DNA of 64,000 nucleotides from Liolophura sinensis (GCF_032854445.1 NC_088300.1:41012458-41076457), one strand, 5' to 3'. Shown: positions 12,940 to 23,938, numbered from the stretch's first letter. The notes: generated by a model not told the origin, from the sequence alone. Numbers and translations: made by a program.

Positions 12940-13025
12940 TGGTTTAAATCGATACTTAAGAATATTTCACTAATACGAATGAAGAAAAACGGGCAGGTCC
13001 TGATATAAAAACCTCCTCCATTCGA
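12940..13025 (-). mobile_element. SINE A, heavily degraded fragment
   Basis: A recognisable core (AAGAATATTTCACTAATACGA, then CGGGCAGG and ACCTCC) follows the order of the family tail and body on the minus strand. It is much diverged. Confidence 0.5.
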
Positions 13026-13030
13026 CAATT

Positions 13031-15251
13031 ACCGGCCCGAGGGTCAAAGGTTGATCGACTGCTGCTAAAGTTTTACCCGAATAAACAGAAAGAGAGCTAG
13101 GCTTTTAAAATATAATCAATCATGATAGCCGTCTTGATATCATGCCATAACAAGACGCATCAAGGTCTTAAGCTGACGTGCCGTGTCAGTAATGAATTCC
13201 CGTCCGATAGTTCGCACGCTCCCGCTGTCTAATTCCCGTGATTCTGTAAAGACAATTTGTCTATTCCTTATTGTGTTTGTCTGGAGTCATACAGAAACGA
13301 TTAGAGTGATGGTAGTGACAGTCACAGCTGTACGTCTTTCCTGAGGTAAAACGTGCTGACAGCCTCTTCGTCAGACACAAACGTTTAAGATCACTCTCTG
13401 TAACAAACAAAACTCTTTGGTAGCAGGGCAAATACCCTTCTGACGTTAAAAAGATTATCGATCTCATTTGTCTCATTCAGCAACTTAGACAACCTACTGT
13501 AATTTACCACTGCATATTGTGTAACCATGACAACACAAAGAGCTCATTAATTCTCCTACATAAAGGCTTTGTATAACATAGGCTAAACTGCCGCGGTGCA
13601 AATCTGGTCTTTGATTAATGGGAAATATATTCAATGCAAATGGTTATTGAGACAGGTGGTTTCATACAGGTGCCCCGTTTAGCGTTGGGGGCATAATGAT
13701 AAACCCTTTGAGGCAGGTATAGCTCTACGGTCACGGGTTGGGCGTATCGAATTAGCGGAACGATATGATTTCTGCTACAAAGATTAAATCCTTTATATGT
13801 CCCTGGTGATAAATAATTGGAAATTTTCATCTGGATGGCCTGCGACATGACTTGCTCAGTTCTAACTGCCGATATATGCACAACATGAACCATCAAGACA
13901 ATTTTTTACTGTGCACGATTGTGTGTACATCATTTATCTCATCTGTCGTTGATTAAGACAGAACTAAACAGCTGATTGCGTGACTTGAAAACATCCATTT
14001 CTATTAATAAGACAGCCCAGAGTTGCCGAGCATGCACACGGAATGACCCGCGGATGTTTTTTGAAATCTCCTGTATCTCGTTCATATTAACCCTTCCTTT
14101 TTTTCTCTTTACAATTATCAAATATCTCAAGCTGTCATTTAGAATTTATCAGATTCTCGTAAATGTAGAGAGTGACTTTACACATTTAGATTACGAACTG
14201 TATTAGACGTCAGATGAGTTATTTCAAGGCATCTTGGGATTTGAAATTAAACGTTTGCTTGAATGCTTGTCCTTTGCAATATCACCTGACCTAAAGAATG
14301 TTGACGAAATGGAACATGACAAAACCAAACACCATTTCTTTGTGTAGAAATCTATCTGCGGAGTAACACATTTAGTTGTAAATCATAAAAACAATATGGA
14401 AGTAGCAAATTTATTTTCATCAGCCACTGTCAGAATAAGATTGTAATGTTAGCCGTAGGCCCAAAGGTATCTTTGATATATAATTATAATTCAAAATTTC
14501 AAATTCCAACGTATTGCTAGTTATTAGTTCTCTTTATATAAACAATATAACATCTTCAGCCTATGGTTTTTATGCTGACAAGCCCAAGTCAACGGCGGAC
14601 GTCAAATGCCAGTTGGTAGTTATTATGATTAGTCATTATTATTAGTTATTATTCTTAGTTACTATTATTAGTTATTATTAGTTATTATTCATTCTTCCTG
14701 CCTGAAAGGGTTTTATATCTAATTACAGGGGTTTAACCCTGGGCGAGTGGCTGTGTAGCATTTATGTTTGTTACATCAACGTGATCGCTTTAAGAACAGT
14801 TGCAATCAAAGCGCGACTGAAATACGTATATTTGTATTTGACATGGAAAGTATTTACTGACTACAAGTTTCAGATTCGAAGTGGATGTAATGTCTAAAAT
14901 TGACTGTCTTCCCTGCGTGTCTGAAACCTGTTGACAGCTTCCTTCCTTACATGTTGCAAACTTTCTTTATTATTTATATATTATTTCTTACTTCTTGTCC
15001 GTGACTCCTAACATGGAGCATGTTTGAAAGCCTAAACAAAGACTTCATAGATTCAAAAACGTTATTGAAACATATCATGTACTAAGAGTTAATACCTGCG
15101 AGAAATTGCAAGAATATGTAAGAGTTTCTAAAATGTATTGTCTGGTATTAATTTCTCTGTGCAGTTAACAAAAAAACTATCCGCTTTTCCAATAAATCTA
15201 TTCTTTGTTGAAAGTATATAATGTAAGGCAAAATAGTGACGATAAACTTAC
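13031..15251. other. 5' part of the GPCR intron, nothing recognised
   Basis: This is AT-rich DNA with a TTA/TTAG-rich microsatellite at 14.62-14.70 kb. Two chance ORFs overlap on opposite strands near 14.0 kb; neither has motifs. Confidence 0.5.
14620..14695. repeat. imperfect (ATTATTAGTT)n microsatellite
   Basis: TTATTA and TTAGTTATTA units repeat irregularly over about 75 bp. Confidence 0.8.
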
Positions 15252-15630
15252 ACATTTGAGGACCAAGAAGCCATCTGTCCTGAGCGTAGAACTCTAAAAT
15301 AGCGCTTGGCTGGCAAATCAAAAGCACAAGGGCGTCAGCAGCACTTAGGCTGATTAGGAAGTAATTAGTAGAAGACCTCATCTCTTTGACGCGGCACACC
15401 ACCAACATCACCAAACTGTTGCCAATGATACCGGTAAAGAACACAATTCCGTTGGCAATACCCACACATATTGGTATATATGCGGGTGTGTGCAACTCTT
15501 CGCTAAATGGTTGATCACTGAAGCTTATATTAGAGCTGTTTGTTAACGAGTCTTTCACTAGATCACTGTTATTCAATGGTTCTTCTGAACCGGATAGGTT
15601 TCCGTCCACGCCTTGGAGGCTCCAGGACAT
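15252..15630 (-). CDS. class A GPCR (TRHR/GHSR-like), exon 1 (N-terminus to start of TM3)
   Basis: This is the first coding exon of the receptor completed at 2,088-2,935. The ATG at 15,630 is the first Met after an in-frame TGA 11 codons upstream, which fixes the start. Residues 1-50 form an extracellular tail with N-glycosylation sequons at Asn11, Asn20, Asn31 and Asn34 and no obvious signal peptide, as is usual for this class. TM1 spans about 51-79 with Asn71 (position 1.50). TM2 contains SAAD with Asp99 (2.50), the sodium/activation residue. The extracellular loop DRWLLGPQMC leads to Cys127 (3.25). The exon ends after the first base of the Cys codon at a strong GTAAGT donor. The open frame continues 34 codons into the intron, but that tail is not receptor-like, so splicing is needed. 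Total predicted length is 408 residues. Confidence 0.92.
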
Positions 15631-16444
15631 GATGATGATCAGGACGCACGCTGTACTGTGTCAAGCCGCAAAGAAAGGCTTATTGCAGTTAAAGAGTGAA
15701 ACAGTCCCACATCCTGTGCACCACTATTAAAAAATAATTCGGATGGGTCCGTCTAGAATTGATACAATATCTCCTCAAACGATTGTCTTGAAGGCGAAGG
15801 GGATATAGTATATACGCATCGGTAAGTACCCGTAAAATGTGAGTTTTGTCCGATAACACACGTGTAGGCAATTAGCGTGTTCAGATTAATACGATTCATT
15901 CAAATTGTTCATCATTTTACCCTTGTAATTCACCGCGTACCCTACGAAACGGTAACACATTTAGGAGTGTTAAGTTTAGCCGTGTCCCCTTAAGGCCAGT
16001 ATATTAGAGGTTCGCGTGCTCCATGAACGTGCGTCGTCTGTTGATAACATAGCAAAGATCTGTCCAGGACATACTACGGATTCCTGTTCCACTCGAGTTT
16101 CAGGCACATGAAGGGAGGCATTTCACACTAAATTGTGACTCATCTAACCGATACTTTCGAATCTTACTGGTACTTTCACGACGGAATGTCTATAGAAGAG
16201 TCTTTCTCCATGCCTGTGACATCGTCAAGTGTAGTAAAGAAGCGGTTTCTCTGCTAGACTGTCATCCGTCAGCAGCACGGCCTGTGTGCTGTGTGATCGC
16301 ATCGATCCGGGCAAAGAGCCGAGTCCAATCTGTTCAACACAGCGATCTAAACTTCTCTATCCACACATCACTGGGCCCGTCCACAACGGATACCCGCGCT
16401 CTAGACAGCATAGTACAGAATACGCATGACATTAGCGATTGAGC
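15631..16444. other. upstream region of the GPCR gene
   Basis: This presumably holds the 5' UTR or promoter of the receptor (transcribed leftwards). I see no clear TATA box at a fitting distance and no second upstream exon that I can defend. Confidence 0.4.
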
Positions 16445-16693
16445 CACCATAATGCTGGTCGCCGTCGTATAAAAGTGAAATATTCTTGAGTACGGCGTTA
16501 AAAACAAATCAGTGGGAAGGTCTGTCAGCAACCTGCGGATGGTCGTGGGTTTCCCCCGGGCTGTGCCCGGTTTCCACCCACCATAATGCTGGCCGCCGTC
16601 GTATAAGTGAAATATTCTTGAGTACGGCGTAAAACACCAATCAAAAAAAAAAAATCAAATAAAAACAAATCAAATAAATAAATAAAATACAAT
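16445..16693 (+). mobile_element. older SINE A 3' fragment interrupted by a younger SINE A
   Basis: The outer copy runs from CCACCATAATGCTGG (16,445) to its tail, is interrupted at 16,512-16,659, and resumes with AATAAATAAATAAAAT after 16,672. It is 5'-truncated, and the interruption falls within its tail. Confidence 0.85.
16512..16659 (+). mobile_element. young 5'-truncated SINE A nested in an older copy
   Basis: It starts at GTGGGAAGGTCTGTCAG, lacks the tRNA head, and ends in a poly(A)-like stretch. It is flanked by an exact 13-bp TSD, TAAAAACAAATCA (16,499-16,511 and 16,660-16,672), taken from the tail of the host SINE. It is nearly identical to the copy at 31,093-31,235, including the diagnostic CTGTGCCCGG variant. 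Confidence 0.9.
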
Positions 16694-17332
16694 GTCTCAG
16701 GTCAGAGTATTTGGCCAATGAGATTGCGTGTGCGAATTCTGTGTCATCTGATTCGACTGAGGCTTTATGTCAGGTGGTGCGTCAGTTACCATATGCCACG
16801 TGCGGTAGTTTATTTTATATTATATATTATACAGTTCAAAGTGAATTACTTCAGGTAAGTTACACCAGCCTGTTGCTTGGTATACCCAGTTATTAATTGT
16901 TAAGCTTGAAACACGGGATGGAAAATCATCTTTTGAAATATACGTGAAAATACAAAATCGGTTAATAAAAGTTGCGCACTTAGTGTATATCTATGTCATC
17001 ATACCTTTTCAGTGTTTGTTGACAATAGACTCCAGTTTGAACCACCCTAAACAAATGTCTTTATCAGTTAGAATGCAAAAATGGAACATTCTAAATTTAC
17101 AGAAACTATATACGATCGTATTACTCAGAAAACAATATTAAAAAGAATGCTTACAGTAACAAGGAGACTTGTTAACACGAAGTATACACGTGTCTTCATA
17201 TAGTCTGTTATAAGTGAGCGGTATATTTTCGGCCACCATCATTGCTAGTATAAAGATGTTTCAAATCTGCCGATCCCTGTCTTCGCCTAGGCTAATACGG
17301 GCTTGGTTATTATGAAGTTGGAATCAACTTGT
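16694..17332. other. no recognised feature
   Basis: AT-rich DNA. The short ORFs on both strands lack motifs. Confidence 0.4.
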
Positions 17333-17757
17333 ATCAGAACAGAAAAATAATAAGGCGAACACACAGTCTCCATGCCAAACAAATACTCATGCTATTTTAA
17401 ACCGAATTTCTTTATATACCCTTGGGAGGACACAGCCGTTACCAATTTTGATCACACAAATGGGTAGTATTTAAATATAACCAGGGAACTAGCCTTCAAC
17501 ACCTTGTGAATTGGTAAATATCATAAAAATGACATCAAAGTGATCATTTCTTGACCAATCCATATCTGAGGGAGGCAAGTCCCAATAGTAGTGACCGCTC
17601 GGTTGAGCCCAGACTGCACCAAGTCAGCGGGACAAATGTCACTATATACCAAAGGTCACAAGAAAACATGTTGCACGTTACAAAAAAATATCAAAGTTTC
17701 GAATTTATCGACAGCTCATTTTGATATAATAGGGATTTTGCAAACGTATAAGTTTCT
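17333..17757 (+). repeat. dispersed repeat, copy 1 (about 450 bp)
   Basis: This matches 20,786-21,230 in the same orientation. Shared blocks include CCATGCCAAACAAATACTCA, CCTTGGGAGGACACAGCCGT, ACCAGGGAACTAGCCTTCA, CATATCTGAGGGAG and ATCGACAGCTCATTTT. There is no coding potential. The family is unidentified. Confidence 0.88.
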
Positions 17758-17903
17758 CTATTCAGACCAAAAACTATTTCTACTATTTCTGGACAACATT
17801 TAAAAAACCCTGGGAAATACGTTATAAAATAATAATATTAAAAACCCCTTTATATACCTTCACATATTTGCATTCTAAGAGAGGCTTTGTTGATTTTGTT
17901 GGA

Positions 17904-18174
17904 TTTTTTTTTTTTTTTTTTTTGATTGGTGTTTTACGCCGTACTCAAGATTATTTCACTTATACGACGGCGGCCAGCATTATGGTGGGTGGAAACCGGG
18001 CAGAGCCCGGGGGAAACCCACGACCATCCGCAGGTTGCTGACAGACCTTCCCACGTACGGCCGGAGAGGAAGGCAGCATGAGCTGGTCTTGAACTCACAG
18101 CGACCGCATTGGTGAGAGGCTTCTGGGTCATTACGCTGCGCTAGCGCGCTAACCGACTGAGCCACGGAGGCCCC
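17904..18174 (-). mobile_element. SINE A, full-length reference copy, with TSD
   Basis: On the minus strand it begins GGGGCCTCCGTGGCTCAGTC, a tRNA-like 5' end with A box TGGCTCAGTCGG. A B box-like GAGTTCAAGACC lies about 70 bp further on, then the shared body (CCTTCCTCTCCGGCCGTACG, GGTTTCCACCCACCATAATG) and the conserved tail GGCGTAAAACACCAATCAAA with an A-run. An exact 12-bp TSD GATTTTGTTGGA flanks it (17,892-17,903 and 18,175-18,186). The A/B boxes indicate an internal RNA polymerase III promoter. It is one of the best preserved copies in the window. Confidence 0.93.
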
Positions 18175-18470
18175 GATTTTGTTGGAGACAATGACATGAA
18201 AAACTGTATTTTTAGCTCTGAATGTTATTAACTCCTCTCGAGAGAATTGAAAACAGGAAAGGTATTTTAAGATACAGTTTCTAGTGTTATGTCTAATGAA
18301 AAAAATTGTTGTCCATTCCCTTGATTGACGCAATTCATTTTTTGTTCGAGTTTCAAAGATGTTTACTGCCATACACTAAAATTATAGGGAAAAGAGATTG
18401 AATAGGAAAGATATCTGCCAAAAATCTTAGATGCCACGTCTTCACTGGGTTATCTGAGATCTGCTCTAAT

Positions 18471-18720
18471 ATTTATTTATTTATTTATTTATTTATTTGA
18501 TTGGTGTTTTACGCCGTACTCAAAAATATTTCACTTATACCACGGCGGCCCGCATTTTGTTTGGAGGAAACCGGGCAGAGCCCGGGGGGAAACCCACGAC
18601 CATCCGCAGGATGCTGGCACACTTTTCCACGTACTGCTGGAGAGAAAGCCAGCATGAGCTGGACTTGAACTCGTAGCGACGGCATTGGTGAGAGGCTCCT
18701 AGGTCATTACGCTCTGCCAT
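18471..18720 (-). mobile_element. SINE A, nearly full length, head truncated
   Basis: It has the complete tail, with six or more TAAA units, and body. The tRNA-like head stops just short of the A box at about 18,720. No convincing TSD is seen. Confidence 0.9.
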
Positions 18721-18952
18721 AGATGCGCTCTATGCACGCATTTATATTAAGATCATGATCAATGTATGGAATACTGAGCTCCGTGAAATAAAACATGTTT
18801 CATACAAGGGGAAAAGTTTCCTTAAGGCGATAATAAAGCAACCTGTCGATAGATACAGAAATGTTCAATTTAAAATTCGGAATCTTTCATTTAGACACAG
18901 GATAAGGATAATCATCGTTTGAAATTGTAAAGTTTAACACAAGCTTGTTCCA

Positions 18953-18954
<2 letters not shown>

Positions 18955-19027
<73 letters not shown>
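18955..19027. repeat. (TA)n microsatellite
   Basis: A perfect TA run of about 70 bp. It produces artificial Ile-Tyr ORFs on both strands. Confidence 0.97.
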
Positions 19028-19034
<7 letters not shown>

Positions 19035-19507
19035 AATAAGTATGAAATGCTCACAAGCTGTTGTCAACACAGAAGGTATTTTTACAGACATCTGCAAAAA
19101 ATATGTTCACCCTTACACATGCTGACTTATATGTTGTCAGGCTTGTTCAGCGAGGCAGGACGTGGTCATACTCCATGTTACAGATGATTTATACGTTACA
19201 CAGCAGTTTGCAATGTCTGGTTGACCAACAAAAACAGTAACAGAGTTCATAGAACGAACATTGCGACTGTATTAATTTATCCCATTGAAATCATGCTTCT
19301 CAGCATAGCATGCGCTGCCTTACATCACTGCCCGCTCTAAACATTAATGACCTTTTGACCGCGTTCAACAATTATGGTTGTCCACGTTTTGGACAAAAGG
19401 AAACATCGGCCAAACATTGTGTCAGAGAAACTATATTTTTGTCATTTTCATCCTACCTTGTCACAGGTACCCCAGTTATCTTTGAAGTAATATGCACGGA
19501 TGTGCCA

Positions 19508-19780
19508 CAATCAATTTTGTGGGGAGACTGAAATCTGGAGGCTGTAGAAATACAAAATGTATAGAACTTAGGTCATACATACATGTACAAGTGTAATACG
19601 TGGGCGTGGGGAGACGGAAATCTGGAGGCTGTACAAGTACCAACTGTATAGAATTTAAGGCGTACATACATACACAAGTATAATACGTGAGCGTTGGGAG
19701 ACTGAAATCTGGAGGCTGTACAAGTACCAAATGTAGAGAATTTAAGGCGTACATACACAAGTGTAACACGTAGATGTACA
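19508..19780 (+). repeat. tandem array, 87-bp unit, 3 copies
   Basis: Copies start near 19,521, 19,608 and 19,695, each beginning GGGAGACTGAAATCTGGAGG or close to it and containing GTACAAGTACCAA and GCGTACATACA. The spacing is exactly 87 bp. Because 87 is divisible by 3, the array keeps long ORFs open on the minus strand, which are probably spurious. Confidence 0.9.
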
Positions 19781-20785
19781 AGTATGTCATTTTAGTACAG
19801 TTCTATAACTGATTTTTGTTTGGATGGGATGGACTGCTTTTACATCCACAAAAGTAAGCAATGGGTATAAATCACGGGTAAAGCAGTAGACACAAGTCAA
19901 ATTCCCGAAGGCCAGTTTGATTCATACAATTAGCATTACAGTCTCTTATAAATATATACCGTACATACAATTGTCATGAAAATACTTATCTAGAAGTGAA
20001 AGTTGTCACCATATGTATGTAATATCCAGTGCGTCAATTCATTGCGTAGTTCACAATGAGTTAGCACCACAATAGTTTTTACTCAAAGTAAAGTTACTTG
20101 CACGCTTCTTCACGTATATTCGCACTATATTTTTTTCTTTTGTGAAAGTAAAACGCCCTTTAGGCTTCCCTTAATGAAAAACATCTGACTCAGAGTTAAG
20201 TTTCTGTTCTTGTTGTATTTAATGAAAATAGACGTGGGGGAATTGTTGTAGATCTCCTCGGCCTTAAGTAAGGTTTATCAACGTTTGGTAGAAATAGGCT
20301 AGACCGACGAAACCCGAAGTTCGTGTAACTGTCGATCAACAAGATTTCTAATTGTGCAGCTGGAGGAACGAAAGACGGAGACAACGTTGATATATTATTG
20401 CGGTGTTGTTGTTAAGGCTCCAAAGGATCGCTCATTATGCAGCTTGCTCATATCACACACTCTTACGTTCAGCAGCATTCATTTGATGCCGAAACGACAC
20501 AGAGCCGAATAAAATGATGTTAAAACCGTGGGCCACCTCCACTCCCTGCTCCTCCACACTCCCAAGGCATTTAGCCTGTGGATAGAAGGTTAGACTGAGT
20601 AATGTCAAATATGACGTAAAAAGTCGCCCAATCAATTTTGTAGGCGAGCTTAAGATTCCTGCTTGCACAGTACAAAAAGCCACTTAGTGCATTCTTCATT
20701 GGATATTAACCACATTCATTGTAGGTTTTAGAGTATAATCTACAGTATTTACACAGTTGCACAGTAACAGCTAGAGCTGTCCACT
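19781..20785. other. no recognised feature
   Basis: Unique-looking AT-rich DNA with short unsupported ORFs on the minus strand. Confidence 0.4.
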
Positions 20786-21071
20786 TATCAGAACAAAAAA
20801 ACAATAAGACACAGTTTCCATGCCAAACAAATACTCATCCTTTATTAAACCGAATTTCTTTATATACCCTTGGGAGGACACAGCCGTTCCAAGGGTTGAT
20901 CACTCAAATGGTTGGTATTTAAATCTTACCAGGGAACTAGCCTTCAGCACGTTGTGATTTTATAGACAGCATAAAAATGACATCAATTTAATGTGATTAT
21001 TCCTTGAGCAACCCATATCTGAGGGAGACAAGTCCTAATAGTGTTGACAGGTGGGTTTAAAGATATTGAAA

Positions 21072-21134
<63 letters not shown>

Positions 21135-21230
21135 GTTGAAAGATGAAATTGAAAAAATGAAAATTTATCTCCTCGAGTTTATCGACAGCTCATTTTTTAT
21201 ATTAGAGACCTTTGCAAAGGTATATCTGAG
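20786..21230 (+). repeat. dispersed repeat, copy 2, with internal (TA)n
   Basis: This is a direct-orientation match to 17,333-17,757. It carries a (TA)n tract at about 21,077-21,131 that is absent from copy 1. The phrase GCTAGAGCTGTCCACTTATC occurs at both its left (about 20,770) and right (about 21,233) edges, about 462 bp apart, so the unit may once have been tandem. Confidence 0.85.
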
Positions 21231-21419
21231 GAAGCTAGAGCTGTCCACTTATCAGAACAACAAAATAATAAGCCAAATACACGGAATACTTTAGAATCAC
21301 ATAAGCAACATTTCAACCATACCGTGCACAGCATCCCTTACAACACAAATGAACAATATAGACTTATCTTTATATAAATGTACCGGTGATGTTTGTGCTA
21401 TGCAGAGTGAATGATACAC

Positions 21420-22640
21420 GTGTAGCGCCAAAACAGCAGTATTTCCACAATACCGTGATAGCTGATAAAGATACAACAGCGATATTTTATAGCCCTACCC
21501 CCGCTACACTGGCAATGGTGACGAATGATAACGTTACAAGAACAGTGTTTCTTAACGCGAATGTATTCTTGCAGTTTAGCACCAACACAGCTATACTTGT
21601 TTCAGATTATGGCGATTTTTGCAATAGGAATAAAAAATCATTGCTTTGTCTTACCACAGCAGTATTTAGCTACACCATGACGATTTTCGCAATGGAAATG
21701 AATGCCAACATTGTGGCGCCATAACAGTGATATCTCAGCCACATGCAATTCTCTCAACAGGAATAAAAGATAATGACCCTGATCCACATCAGCAATATGT
21801 AAGCCACACCATGGCGACCTTTGCAATGGAAATGAATGACAACATTATGGCGTTACATTTCGATTTATTTATTTAATTTGTGTTACACGCTTATTTGAAT
21901 ATTTCACTTATACGACGGCGGCCAGCATTACGGTGGGAGGAAACCGGGCAGAGCCGAGGGAAACCCAGGACCATCAGCAGTTTGATGGCAGACCTTCCCA
22001 AGTTTAACCGGAGAGGAAGTATGGTGCTTCAACAGTAATATTTCAGCCACATACACTTCTCGCAATCGGAATAAAAGATAATGACACTGATCCACATCAG
22101 CAATATGTAAGCCACACCGTGGTGACCTTTGCAATGGAAATGAATGGCAACAGTGTGTCGATAAAACAGTAATAAATCAAATAAATAAATATGCAGCTCT
22201 CGCAATAGGATAGATAATCATTATGACCGTGCCAGCAATATATGAGCCACACCGTGGCGAACTTTGCAGTGGAAATGAATGGCAACAGTAAGTCGTTAAA
22301 AACAGTGACATTTCTACCACATGCAACTCTTGCAATAGGAATATGAGATAATGGCTCTGACCCACACCAGCAATATATAAGCCACACCGTGGCGACCTTT
22401 GCAACAGTAATGATGCGACAACAGTAATATTTCAAATATACATACCGTGGTAATTCCTGCAATATGAATAAAATACAATGCATCTGACCCACACCAGCAA
22501 TATTTAAGTCATGACGTGGTGACTTTTGCAATGGAAATGAATAACAGTATGGCGTTACAACAGGAATAGCATGGTGATTTCCATCTCGTAATAGGAATAG
22601 AGCATAACGTAAAAAGTACCAGTGTAATTGGAGCAAACTG
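21420..22640 (+). repeat. satellite-like tandem array, about 135-bp monomer, about 7-8 degenerate copies
   Basis: Monomers share GCCACACCGTGGCGACCTTT, GCAATGGAAATGAATG, CAACAGTAATATTTC and GATCCACATCAGCAATAT. Landmarks recur at about 21,674, 21,808, 22,116, 22,250, 22,386 and 22,514, a spacing of 128-136 bp once the inserted SINE at 21,863 is subtracted. ORFs on both strands are by-products of the repeat. Confidence 0.87.
21863..22019 (-). mobile_element. SINE A inserted in the 135-bp array
   Basis: The tail and body are present on the minus strand; the head is missing. The flanks TATGGCGTTACA (left) and TATGGTGCTTCAACA (right) both correspond to the same point in the monomer, consistent with a decayed TSD. 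The insertion therefore post-dates the array. Confidence 0.82.
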
Positions 22641-23665
22641 GTTTGCTTTACCACAGAAACAAAAGAATTATGACAAATTCCTTTGGACGTTGTGCATTCA
22701 TTCCACCCTTGCGTCAGATCTGAATGTGTGTAGAAATTCTCCTTTCACACGTCTGGTGATTGATAAATTAAACATGCATTGTATGATACAGGCCACACAG
22801 ATCCAGCGGAAGTGTGAGGGTCGGTATCTGGACACATCTGGTCACAATGTGGATGGTTTGTGATAGGAAACACAAAAGTAATGGAGTAAGGCTGCTTGGC
22901 ATTTTACCGAAGTCAGTATTTTTACTCACTGTTCGCTGCAGGAACGGACTCCAGTGTACAGCAAGCTGCTTAACACCGTTGAGTAAAAGGTATCTAATAA
23001 AGAACATGACAATAAACCATGCTTAGGCGATGCCTGATCAAGTCATGTCTTGAAAGTCATAAAAACATAATTCAAGTCTACAAAAATGTGGCGTTAGAAA
23101 GTAGAGCAAGTTATGCATTATGTGTGGTTGGAGAAGATGTGTCTTAAAACATTTAACCCAAACATGCGATATTCTAGCTCGCTCGCTTGTGATGGTTACA
23201 TGCTCGCTTGTGATAAGTTACGTAGATCGACATGGGCTTTTTTCCACAAAATAAACATAAACAAGAATCAGTGTAGGCTTTTAAGTGTATACAGGAACAG
23301 TTGGCATAAAACCCTAACTGAGGTAAGTTGACAAGAGACCATTTACCAATAATCACTCTGCTCTGGTTTTACTCTCTACTGTTGGCGATGTTAATTATTG
23401 AGGAAGGCATAATAAAAGGAATCAAACAAATGTTAGCTTTGGTATTACTAATATTACGGCAAGATATCCATATTGATGTCTAGGAAATGCCAGAATTTAC
23501 AACTCCGCCTTGGAGAAACTGCTGATTTATGCGTGTCGGGGGATTTGTAACTGCCGTCTGGCGGTATTCACGTGGTTCAACGGTCAAGACACGGACCGCA
23601 CAGTGAATTATGGGCCTGCCACCCGGAACTATAGTCACTGATAGAGCACAGATTGTTTAATCACT
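22641..23665. other. no recognised feature
   Basis: There are no motifs or clear repeats. Chance ORFs lie on both strands at 22.8-23.0 kb. Confidence 0.4.
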
Positions 23666-23680
23666 CGGAAACTGAAAGAT

Positions 23681-23938
23681 TTATTTATTTATTTGATTGG
23701 TGTTTTATGCCGTATTCAAGAATATTTCACTTATACCACGGCGGCCAGCATGGGAGGAAACCGGGCAGAGCCCGGGGGAAACCCACGACCACCCGCAGGT
23801 TGGTGGAAGACCTTCCCACATACGGCCGGAGAGGAAGCCAGCATGAGCTGGACGAACTCACAGCGACCGCATTGGTAAGAGACTCCTAGGTCATCATGCT
23901 GCGCTAGCGCACTAACCAACTGACCTTCGGAGGCCCCC
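23681..23938 (-). mobile_element. SINE A, full length, with decayed TSD
   Basis: Complete from the TAAA tail to the GGGGCCTCCG head on the minus strand, with B box-like and A box-like segments. The flanks CGGAAACTGAAAGAT (23,666-23,680) and CGGAAATTAAAGAT (23,939-23,952) look like a TSD with small changes. Confidence 0.9.

Larger units (their letters stand above)
2936..15251 (-). other. 12.3-kb intron of the GPCR gene
   Basis: The intron is bounded on the minus strand by a GTAAGT donor (15,251-15,246) and a TTTCAG acceptor ending at 2,936. It is phase 1 and splits the codon of the conserved TM3 cysteine. It contains two SINE A insertions or fragments near its 3' half, a SINE B copy, two minisatellites and further degraded SINE pieces, listed separately. 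No exon is needed between the two coding exons, because TM1-TM2 and TM3-TM7 join without a gap. Confidence 0.88.

Noticed and set aside
15148-15251. Read-through extension of GPCR exon 1 (34 more codons)
   Set aside because: It follows a consensus GTAAGT donor and loses receptor similarity at once; the spliced form restores TM3.
18094-18174. SINE heads as functional tRNA genes
   Set aside because: The A and B box-like segments are there, but the sequence does not fold into a clean cloverleaf and continues into the SINE body and tail.
17934-18372. ORFs across SINE A copies (also near 16.4, 18.6, 23.7, 31.1, 31.6 and 52.8 kb)
   Set aside because: The same peptides (for example RNDPEASHQCGRCEFK) recur because the SINE recurs. 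They are by-products of the repeat, not genes.
18912-19187. ORFs on both strands made of Ile-Tyr repeats
   Set aside because: They are translations of the (TA)n microsatellite.
21386-22654. 112- and 185-codon ORFs in the 135-bp array
   Set aside because: They follow the repeat structure, run on opposite strands and cross a SINE insertion.
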